DNA of 14,773 nucleotides. It comes from Syntrophomonadaceae bacterium (lineage in GTDB: Bacteria > Bacillota_D > Dethiobacteria > DTU022 > UBA8154). The stretch lies in assembly GCA_007120815.1 (NCBI GenBank), contig SKMY01000224.1:1-14773 (forward strand), given 5' to 3'. Shown here one piece after another: positions 7,800 through 13,514 of the stretch. The notes under the pieces are model-generated. The model had not been told where the DNA came from. It was given only the letters and a program-made list of their open reading frames with translations, and ran no database searches. Numbering within the stretch: position 1 is the stretch's first letter; the number at the start of each line of letters is the position of its first letter. Position numbers and translations under genes: made by a program.

Positions 7800-9698
7800 C
7801 TAAATTTTCTGTGGGAACGCCAGGGCCTCTATGTACCTGGACTGGAAAGTGGAATCCGCCGCCGTTTCCACAAATTGTACCTGCTGGGCCACCTCCCGGG
7901 CTTCTTCCCTTTTATCCCGATCCAGCAACGCCAGAAGGGCCCCATCACCTGCTGAATTCCCCACAGAAAAGATGTTTTCAGGAGAGCAGGGAGGAAACAG
8001 TCCAATGGTCAAAGCGCTTTCCTTGTTGATAAAACTTCCAAACGCGCCGGCTAAAACAATAAATTCCGGGAGATTAACACCTTTTCGCTCCAAGAGTATA
8101 TCTGCACCGACAAAAAGGGCGGCTTTGGCTAATTGAACGGCCCTAATATCCTGCTGCTTAATCACGACATCACGGCTCAACCCCGTTTCGGTGGCCCAGG
8201 CCAACACGTACTCCATTCGGCCTTTATCTCCCTGGCGAAGGCGCGGGCTTTCCATCCGCCTGTCAAACCGACCACTTGAATCCAAAATGCCGGATTTGTA
8301 CATTTCAGCCACTACATCAATAATTCCCGACCCGCAGATGCCCCGGGCCGATGTATTGATCCGTTCCGGGTACCAGGTTTCCTGGCCGATGATTTTATAC
8401 CGGGGCTCCAGGGTGTCCGGGTCTATGGCAACCTTTTCTATCGCACCAGGTGCAGCCCGCATGCCAAAGGCAATCTGGGCCCCTTCCAGGGCAGGCCCGG
8501 TGGCACAAGACGTGCAGCTTACACCTTCACGATTACCCAGATCCACTTCGCCGTTCGTGCCAATGTCAATGTAAAGACCCATTTTTTCATTCCTGTACGG
8601 TTCTTCTGAAATAAGAAGTGCGACATTATCTGCGCCCACGTAACCGGCTACCAGGGGAAGGGTGTGGACATATGCAGAGCCGTTTATCCCCAGGCCGAGA
8701 TCCCGGGCTTTAATGTCCAGGGATTCTTTGCTGACCGGAACAAAGGGAGAGCCGCCCATGTTTTGGGGATCAAGGCCGAGAAAAAGATGATGCATAACAC
8801 TGTTAAAAACAATGGTCGCATCAATGATGTCCTCAACCCTGCCGCCGGCTTTTTCAACCATTTTTTCGATCAACCCGTTAACCGTATTGATAATAAGCCG
8901 CTGCATGATGCGCCTGTTTTCCTGTTTTTGAGTGCTGAAGGTAATTCGGGAGATGACATCCTCCCCGTAGGATACCTGGGAATTCACGTCGGAGGCTTTT
9001 TCCAGGATTTCACCGCTGTTCAGATCACACAGGTAAGCAGCGACCGTCGTTGTTCCCACATCAACAGCCAGCCCAAAACACGTGGTACGCCCCTTGATAG
9101 CGGGTGTAACCCGGATGACTTCCCTGGCCTGCCAAATATCCGCCTGCGCGCGGAAATCACCAGCGCGCACGTTTTCTGGAAGGTTTTGCAGTACGTTAAA
9201 GTCAATGACCGGTTTATACCCATTCATATCGGCCAGTGAATCGCTCAGGCGCTCCCAATCTGCCCGGTTATCCTGCAAAGTGGGCCGCTCCAGCTTCAGG
9301 GTTACGCTTTCTACAGCGGGCAATAAACGATATTGGCGTTTTTTTCCCTCTTCCAGGATAACCTGCTTGCCCCGCTGAACTTCAGGGGGAACAAAGACAA
9401 CCAGATCACCCTGTACCCTGGCCAGGCATGCCAAACGATAACCTTCATCCAGCTCCCCTTGTTCCAACAACCCCATTTCTTCTCTCGTTACAGGAGAAAG
9501 ATGTGCCATGCTGGATTCCACACCGTAACGGGGAAAATTCCCTTCCATGATTATGACTTTACATTTTCCACAACTTCCGGCACCCCCACAAAGGGATTCC
9601 AATTCAACACCCATTTTTTGGGCTGCTTCCAGCAGGCTTTGAGCGGGTTCCACGTGGCCCCGGTTTCCGGATGGCTGGAAAATTACGTTGTATGTCAT
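7800..9698 (-). CDS. [2Fe-2S]/ASKHA corrinoid-protein activator, RACo-like (DUF4445)
   Basis: Protein of 632 residues related to RACo, which reductively reactivates the corrinoid iron-sulfur protein using ATP in acetogens and related anaerobes. An N-terminal plant-type [2Fe-2S] domain has C37, C43, C46 and C91 in the C-x5-C-x2-C...C pattern. A linker and middle region (about 95-205) follow, then an actin/Hsp70-like ATPase domain with phosphate motifs AVDVGTTTVAAY (211-222) and LYIDIGTNGEVDLG (374-387), and the conserved NSQVSYGEDVISR and GICGSGIIDVVAEM stretches. The ATG has AAGGGAG 6 nt upstream. No corrinoid protein or methyltransferase gene is adjacent, so the partner is unknown. Family assignment is firm; the substrate is inferred. 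Confidence 0.92.
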   Translation of the reverse strand: MTYNVIFQPSGNRGHVEPAQSLLEAAQKMGVELESLCGGAGSCGKCKVIIMEGNFPRYGVESSMAHLSPVTREEMGLLEQGELDEGYRLACLARVQGDLVVFVPPEVQRGKQVILEEGKKRQYRLLPAVESVTLKLERPTLQDNRADWERLSDSLADMNGYKPVIDFNVLQNLPENVRAGDFRAQADIWQAREVIRVTPAIKGRTTCFGLAVDVGTTTVAAYLCDLNSGEILEKASDVNSQVSYGEDVISRITFSTQKQENRRIMQRLIINTVNGLIEKMVEKAGGRVEDIIDATIVFNSVMHHLFLGLDPQNMGGSPFVPVSKESLDIKARDLGLGINGSAYVHTLPLVAGYVGADNVALLISEEPYRNEKMGLYIDIGTNGEVDLGNREGVSCTSCATGPALEGAQIAFGMRAAPGAIEKVAIDPDTLEPRYKIIGQETWYPERINTSARGICGSGIIDVVAEMYKSGILDSSGRFDRRMESPRLRQGDKGRMEYVLAWATETGLSRDVVIKQQDIRAVQLAKAALFVGADILLERKGVNLPEFIVLAGAFGSFINKESALTIGLFPPCSPENIFSVGNSAGDGALLALLDRDKREEAREVAQQVQFVETAADSTFQSRYIEALAFPQKI

Positions 9699-9738
9699 TT
9701 TTATCTCCCTTCTAAAGCGAATACCTCACGGTGTAAAG

Positions 9739-9768
9739 TTGACAAGGCTTTGCAGCAAACAGTATAAT
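9739..9768 (+). promoter_or_regulatory. Promoter of the plus-strand Cys-rich gene
   Basis: Both boxes match consensus perfectly: TTGACA (9739-9744) and TATAAT (9763-9768), 18 bp apart. The -10 is 46 bp upstream of the ATG at 9815. Confidence 0.85.
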
Positions 9769-9788
9769 AGCGTTGTGGCGATCGGCAA
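9761..9788 (-). promoter_or_regulatory. Possible divergent promoter of the RACo-like gene
   Basis: On the minus strand, TTGCCG (9788-9783) and TATACT (9766-9761) are separated by 16 bp. Its -10 overlaps the -10 of the plus-strand promoter, so the two would compete for polymerase. The -35 is weaker than that of the plus promoter, and other weak candidates exist nearer the gene. Confidence 0.45.
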
Positions 9789-9814
9789 TGATAAAGAGGT
9801 GAAACCAAATTACG

Positions 9815-10219
9815 ATGAAATCGAAAGACAGCCAGGCCCTTTGTGCATTCCAGGATAAAGTATCTGAACTGTTGTTAAGACACCGAAGCATCCTGGACAG
9901 TTTATCCAAGCACGCTGAGTCTACGGCACGAGTTAATCGAGCAATTACGAAAACCGTGACCGGGTGCGGGTGTATATCTGTGCACGCCCGCAAAAAAGAA
10001 CTGCCTCCTGATTTTTCCCTTGATGATTATAGAAAGCACATGGATTCCCACCTGGAAGGTCAGCTGTGTGAAAGCTGCAACGACGTGATCGAACAAGAAT
10101 TGGGCAACCACCTTTTTTACCTGGCGGCGTTGTGCCATTTACTGGATTACCAGTTAGATGATCTTTTTGAAAGGGAGCATAACCGCTTAAAAACCTTGGG
10201 GTATTTTCGTCTCTCTTAA
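9815..10219 (+). CDS. Unknown small Cys-rich protein with a MazG-like C-terminal segment
   Basis: I do not recognise this gene with certainty. It encodes 134 soluble, mostly helical residues. Two cysteine pairs, C51-x-C53 (in TGCGCISV) and C85-x2-C88 (in LCESCND), could bind a metal. The C-terminal segment VIEQELGNHLFYLAALCHLL, with a following RLKTLGYF, resembles the EELGDxxFYLxxL helix of MazG-type nucleotide pyrophosphohydrolases, but N98 stands where a metal-binding Asp is usual. It is the only plus-strand gene, with a perfect consensus promoter. The ATG has a poorly spaced GAGG (15 nt). It ends 10 bp from the convergent radA stop. The coding region is convincing; its function is unknown. 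Confidence 0.8.
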   Translation: MKSKDSQALCAFQDKVSELLLRHRSILDSLSKHAESTARVNRAITKTVTGCGCISVHARKKELPPDFSLDDYRKHMDSHLEGQLCESCNDVIEQELGNHLFYLAALCHLLDYQLDDLFEREHNRLKTLGYFRLS

Positions 10220-10229
10220 AGTTTTATCC

Positions 10230-11606
10230 TCAAGACGGTGCGAAGGCAATGCTAAAGGCCTGGGAAAGTGAGGACACCTCATGCAGTTCCAGGTCTTTCC
10301 TGTTTATCACGTCTTTTAATTTTAAATTTCCTTCGGGCAAAATACAGCGCTTGAAACCCATTTTAAGGCCTTCTCGAATTCTTTCTTCAGCCCTTGAAAC
10401 CGGACGAACTTCTCCCGTGAGCCCGATTTCTCCCAAGATTAAGGTATGGGACAGTGTGGGCTTATCTCGAAAACTGGATGCCATACTGATGGCAATGCCC
10501 AGGTCAACTGCGGGCTCAACAACCCGCACGCCACCTACGGCATTGACAAAAAGATCACAGTTGTAGAGCTGAAACCCCAACTTTTTTTCCAAGACCGCAA
10601 CGATGAGGGCCACACGGTTGAAGTCTACACCGGTATAGGTGCGTCGGGGATGTCCACCGGCATAAGACGGTGTGGCCAGGGATTGAATTTCGACCAGCAA
10701 AGGCCTGGTACCTTCCATAACGGGCACCACCACTGAACCGGGAATCCCTATCGGTTTCTGGCTGAGAAAAAAAGCCGAGGGATTTTCAACTTCAATCAGG
10801 CCCCTCGATTCCATGGTAAAGACGCCCATTTCATTGGTAGAACCAAATCGGTTTTTTACCCCGCGTAATACCCGAAAGCTCTGGTAACGGTCTCCCTCAA
10901 AATAAAGCACACAATCCACCATATGCTCCAACAGTTTGGGACCGGCCAGTGTACCTTCCTTGGTAACATGTCCAACGATAAAAAAAACCGTCTGTCGGCT
11001 TTTGGCATACTGGATCAGTGAAGCGGTAACTTCCCTTACCTGGACCACACTGCCCGGGACATTACCCAAATCACTTTTAACAACGGTCTGGATGGAATCC
11101 AGGACAACAACGTCGGGTTGATTTTTTTCTACAAGCGCCGAAATCCTTTCGTAATCGGTTTCTGCCAAAACACCCAGGGGAGCGTTAGCCTGTCCCAGGC
11201 GGTCGGCACGTATTTTAACCTGTTCCTGGGATTCTTCTCCCGTTACGTAGATGACCTGATAACCTTTAAAAGCCATCCCTGTAGCGGCTTGCAATAGTAG
11301 GGTGGACTTTCCGATACCCGGATCTCCCCCCACCAGGACAACCGATCCTGGAACGGCCCCTCCGCCCATCACCCGGTCCAGTTCAGGTAAACCTGTCGAC
11401 AGCCGCTGGTCGTTGGAAAAAGTTATTTCATTTAACTGTTTTAGCTCTCCCGCTTCCACGCTTAAATGATTTGCCGTCCCGGTACGCCGGAGGGTTTTTT
11501 CTTCTACCATAGAGTTCCAGCCCCTGCACCCGGGGCAGGAACCCATCCATTTGAAAGTGATGTAACCGCACTCGCTACAAACATACTGAATTTTTTCCCG
11601 AGCCAT
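10230..11606 (-). CDS. radA: DNA repair protein RadA
   Basis: RecA-like ATPase and branch-migration helicase acting in homologous recombination and repair, 458 residues. It has an N-terminal zinc finger C10-x2-C13...C24-x2-C27, Walker A GDPGIGKS (94-101), Walker B ending at D170 (VVVLDSIQT), the RadA-specific KNRFG motif (251-255), and a C-terminal Lon-protease-like domain (YTGVDFNRVALIVAVLEKK, VVEPAVDLGIAISM). The ATG is preceded by GGGAG 7 nt upstream, at the edge of a repeat copy (11616-11667). The B. subtilis neighbour disA is not downstream; instead a plus-strand gene converges on it with a 10-bp gap and no terminator visible between them. Confidence 0.97.
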   Translation of the reverse strand: MAREKIQYVCSECGYITFKWMGSCPGCRGWNSMVEEKTLRRTGTANHLSVEAGELKQLNEITFSNDQRLSTGLPELDRVMGGGAVPGSVVLVGGDPGIGKSTLLLQAATGMAFKGYQVIYVTGEESQEQVKIRADRLGQANAPLGVLAETDYERISALVEKNQPDVVVLDSIQTVVKSDLGNVPGSVVQVREVTASLIQYAKSRQTVFFIVGHVTKEGTLAGPKLLEHMVDCVLYFEGDRYQSFRVLRGVKNRFGSTNEMGVFTMESRGLIEVENPSAFFLSQKPIGIPGSVVVPVMEGTRPLLVEIQSLATPSYAGGHPRRTYTGVDFNRVALIVAVLEKKLGFQLYNCDLFVNAVGGVRVVEPAVDLGIAISMASSFRDKPTLSHTLILGEIGLTGEVRPVSRAEERIREGLKMGFKRCILPEGNLKLKDVINRKDLELHEVSSLSQAFSIAFAPS

Positions 11607-11615
11607 AACAATCTC

Positions 11616-11667
11616 CCGTGGTAGTATAGTAATGGAGTTTCCGCTTCCCAGGTATCGGCTCCGGTTG
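11616..11667. repeat. Direct repeat copy next to the radA start
   Basis: This 52-bp copy matches 11913-11965 in the same orientation with a few small gaps. It begins with CCGTGGTAG, shares TATAG, AATGG and GCTTCCC blocks, and ends with the identical 17 bp GGTATCGGCTCCGGTTG. Its left end overlaps the Shine-Dalgarno of radA. On the minus strand it also contains TATACT (11628-11623), a possible but weak -10 box. Confidence 0.85.
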
Positions 11668-11688
11668 CTCTTCGCGGAAAGCGCCGGG

Positions 11689-11773
11689 GCTTAAGTTCAA
11701 GCTTCCCGCCGTCCGACCTGCAAACTTAAGCGTCCTGCTACGGGTTGCAGGCGGCGGGCGTCCATGCCCGCCG
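11689..11773. repeat. Cluster of overlapping inverted repeats
   Basis: Perfect arms seen: GCTTAAGTT (11689-11697) with AACTTAAGC (11723-11731); CCTGCAA (11717-11723) with TTGCAGG (11745-11751); CCCGCCG (11705-11711) with CGGCGGG (11752-11758); and CGGCGGGC (11752-11759) with GCCCGCCG (11766-11773). The second and third stack as one 14-bp stem with a 5-nt bulge. That stem excludes the fourth pairing and crosses the first like a pseudoknot. The folding is inferred from the pairings only. Confidence 0.7.
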
Positions 11774-11781
11774 GGCCGTCT

Positions 11782-11883
11782 TTAAGCTTTCACGCCGCCA
11801 GGCGCTTTTAGCCGCTTGACAAAGTCGCCGCTACAGGGAAGGCGGACCTCCTCCAACAGGGTGGAGCGGGTTAAAAAACCCAT
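11782..11883 (-). CDS. Possible short ORF inside the structured region
   Basis: An ATG at 11883 has AGGGG 6 nt upstream and opens 33 codons ending in TAA. A second in-frame ATG is at 11889, abutting the same AGGGG. The peptide (ending DFVKRLKAPGGVKA) is basic at its C-terminus and matches nothing I recognise. It may be chance coding within a repeat element. Confidence 0.2.
   Translation of the reverse strand: MGFLTRSTLLEEVRLPCSGDFVKRLKAPGGVKA
11868..11881. repeat. Small hairpin GGGTT-AAAA-AACCC
   Basis: Perfect 5-bp inverted repeat with a 4-nt loop. It has no U-tract after it on either strand, so it is not a standard terminator. On the minus strand it falls at the start of the possible short ORF. 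Confidence 0.5.
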
Positions 11884-11900
11884 TTCCATCCCCTGCCCAA

Positions 11901-11914
11901 GGCCCGCAAGGGCC
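11901..11914. repeat. Small hairpin GGCCC-GCAA-GGGCC
   Basis: Perfect 5-bp stem that on the plus strand closes a GCAA (GNRA-type) tetraloop. It lies about 25 nt after the nfo stop and overlaps the edge of the repeat copy by two bases. It lacks a U-tract, so termination of nfo here is doubtful. Confidence 0.55.
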
Positions 11915-11965
11915 GTGGTAGTTAGTATAGAATGGTTTTCAGCTTCCCGGTATCGGCTCCGGTTG
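11913..11965. repeat. Direct repeat copy at the 3' end of nfo
   Basis: This 53-bp copy is the partner of 11616-11667, about 297 bp away in the same orientation. Positions 11939-11965 lie inside nfo and encode its last eight residues and stop (ending EPIPGS). The remainder is just downstream of the stop. The final 17 bp are identical between the copies. Confidence 0.85.
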
Positions 11966-12820
11966 GGGTGGATCTGAAATTAACCCGGCATAATAACGCA
12001 GCATGCCCAGGTTTACTGCATCCCAGTGACTGCCCATTTCCGGCGTCTCCAGAATGACCGGTAGATCATCAGGCCATTTATAGCTAAGAAACCGCCAAAA
12101 ACCCTCGCTTCCGATTAATCCTTCCCCTATATGGGCATGCCGGTCACGGTGGGATCCCCTGGGTGAGCTAGAATCGTTGGCGTGAACCACTTTTACATTT
12201 TTTAATCCAATATGCGTATCCAGTTCATCCATGGCTTTTTGAAACCCTGATTCTGTTGTCCAGTCGTATCCTGCTCCCCAGGCATGGGCCGTATCCAGGC
12301 AAACACCCAAGGGAGCACCTTCGCCCAGGGTTTTAAGAATGTTACCCACTGAAATAAAAGTCCCTCCCAGTGAGGTGCCTGCTCCGGCCGTGTTTTCTAA
12401 TAGGAGCATAACATGAGAAGGCCACTCTTTAAGCACCTGATCCAGTGTTTCTAAAAAAAAGGTCATGCCTTCCTTGAAACCCCGTCCTCCGTGACTTCCA
12501 ACGTGCATGACCACATAAGGCGCATTCAGGTAGTCTGCTCGACGAGCCGTTTCTAAAAGCAGCTGCACAGATTTTTGGTGAAACTCCTCTTTTTTTGCCG
12601 CCAGGTTTATCAGGTAAGCTGAATGGACAATTAAAGGCTCTATTCCTTCTTCCCTAACTTGCTCACCTCTTTTTCGCAGTTCAGCTTCATCCAATAGTGG
12701 GGGGGTCCATCCCGTTGGGTTCCCTACAAAAATCTGCAGCGTTCTACATCCTATTCCGGCAGCCCGTTTGACGTTCTTGAGAAAACCGCCCTTCTGGGGC
12801 ATATGTATGCCAAATTTCAT
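11939..12820 (-). CDS. nfo: Endonuclease IV (AP endonuclease)
   Basis: Zinc-dependent AP endonuclease of base-excision repair that cuts 5' of abasic sites. With the ATG at 12820 the protein has 293 residues. All nine zinc ligands of the E. coli enzyme can be placed with an offset of three: H66, H106, E142, D176, H179, H213, D226, H228 and E258. I prefer this ATG (MKFGIHMP, with AAGGTGG 8 nt upstream) to an in-frame GTG at 12832 that overlaps the Shine-Dalgarno. The last ~12 residues (after RYYAGL) are a non-conserved proline-rich tail, partly encoded by the direct repeat. It has a consensus promoter just after the hydrogenase protease gene. Confidence 0.97.
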   Translation of the reverse strand: MKFGIHMPQKGGFLKNVKRAAGIGCRTLQIFVGNPTGWTPPLLDEAELRKRGEQVREEGIEPLIVHSAYLINLAAKKEEFHQKSVQLLLETARRADYLNAPYVVMHVGSHGGRGFKEGMTFFLETLDQVLKEWPSHVMLLLENTAGAGTSLGGTFISVGNILKTLGEGAPLGVCLDTAHAWGAGYDWTTESGFQKAMDELDTHIGLKNVKVVHANDSSSPRGSHRDRHAHIGEGLIGSEGFWRFLSYKWPDDLPVILETPEMGSHWDAVNLGMLRYYAGLISDPPQPEPIPGS

Positions 12821-12844
12821 TAAATAAACCACCTTTAACGGTAG

Positions 12845-12886
12845 AAAAATAAAAGAAGAGAAGGATCTTGTTCTACTCTTCTCTTC
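12845..12886 (-). terminator. Rho-independent terminator of the hydrogenase protease gene
   Basis: On the minus strand a perfect 9-bp stem GAAGAGAAG / CTTCTCTTC (12886-12878 and 12863-12855) has a 14-nt loop and is followed by TTTTATTTTT. It begins directly after the nfo -10 box. Confidence 0.8.
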
Positions 12887-12915
12887 ATCATAACGATTCA
12901 GTTGAGAAATGTCAA
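12887..12915 (-). promoter_or_regulatory. nfo promoter
   Basis: On the minus strand, TTGACA (12915-12910) and TATGAT (12892-12887) are 17 bp apart, starting 4 bp before the end of the hydrogenase protease coding region (12919). The predicted start site, about 12880, falls inside the first arm of the terminator stem, so nfo transcripts should lack most of that arm and escape termination. Confidence 0.85.
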
Positions 12916-12918
12916 TTT

Positions 12919-13383
12919 TTAACGAAGTTCCTCCACTACGATTTGAATGGCTTTATCCAGCGACTCGTAAATGTTCTGGCTTAACCCCACACAAAAACGA
13001 TTTCGTTTTTCAATTTCGATACCAAACACGACAATTTCTTCTGGAAGATTTCGGTGATTAGACTGTTCTTGAAGCTCAAAAACCGGGTAAAAATGATACG
13101 CGTGTATGGTATTGGAGAGGATCTCTTTAATTTCTCCGTCTTGACGGGTATACCGATGGACGGTACCAACACTGCCTTGTTCCGGGCAGGCATCAACAAT
13201 GATCAATTTATCCGCCTCCGATACCAGCTCCAAAAGAAGCTGCCCGGGGTTGCGCAGTTCTTTAATTTCTATGTTGTCCGGCAACGTATGGTTTTTTAAC
13301 CTGCGAACAACATGGATGCCGACCCCTTCATCGTAAGCCAAAAGGTTGCCACACCCAATGACTTTAATTTTTTTAATGTCCAC
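12919..13383 (-). CDS. [NiFe]-hydrogenase maturation protease, HyaD/HybD/HycI family
   Basis: Endopeptidase of 154 residues that removes the C-terminal extension of a [NiFe]-hydrogenase large subunit after nickel insertion. The N-terminal signature VIGCGNLLAYDEGVG carries E19 (HybD E16), IIVDAC carries D64 (HybD D62), and H94 (or H97) would be the third nickel ligand. The C-terminal GIEIEKRNRFCVGLS block matches the family GIEP...GLS stretch. The start is GTG with GGGAGG 7 nt upstream. No hydrogenase structural or hyp genes are adjacent, so its client is unknown. It follows pyrF after 131 bp and has a strong terminator behind it. Confidence 0.92.
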   Translation of the reverse strand: MDIKKIKVIGCGNLLAYDEGVGIHVVRRLKNHTLPDNIEIKELRNPGQLLLELVSEADKLIIVDACPEQGSVGTVHRYTRQDGEIKEILSNTIHAYHFYPVFELQEQSNHRNLPEEIVVFGIEIEKRNRFCVGLSQNIYESLDKAIQIVVEELR

Positions 13384-13406
13384 AGAAAAGCCTCCCTGTC
13401 TGGATA

Positions 13407-13435
13407 TTTTTACATTTAAATCATAGAATATTCAA
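13407..13435 (-). promoter_or_regulatory. Weak candidate promoter for the hydrogenase protease gene
   Basis: On the minus strand, TTGAAT (13435-13430) and TAAAAA (13412-13407) are 17 bp apart, 23 bp before the GTG start. The -10 is a poor match, and the whole 131-bp gap is very AT-rich, so chance matches are easy. The same gap carries a run of 11 A/T pairs (13445-13455) with no good stem before it. Confidence 0.35.
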
Positions 13436-13514
13436 ATAATGAATAAAAAAAAAAAGAGCTTGAGGAATAATCTGGAATTATACTAATTTTCTAAATAAAT
13501 TCACTTTAATTATA

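Larger units (their letters stand above)
11607..11938. other. GC-rich, hairpin-rich intergenic region between nfo and radA
   Basis: This 332-bp gap is clearly richer in G+C than the neighbouring spacers. It holds two imperfect direct repeats (one extends into nfo), overlapping inverted repeats at 11689-11773, two smaller hairpins and a possible 33-codon ORF. I see no convincing protein gene and no classical terminator with a U-tract. It may be an inserted REP/MITE-like element or a structured RNA; the sequence alone does not decide. Confidence 0.75.

Noticed and set aside
8664..9239. Open frame on the plus strand (191 codons)
   Set aside because: It lies entirely antisense to the RACo-like gene and has no ribosome-binding site or family resemblance that I can see.
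11616..11965. CRISPR array
   Set aside because: There are only two imperfect repeats about 297 bp apart, with no regular spacers and no cas genes.
13440..13500. Rho-independent terminator of the pyr operon at the T11 run
   Set aside because: The only nearby stem (ATAAT/ATTAT) is all A-T and lies about 11 nt before the T run, so it is not a convincing terminator.
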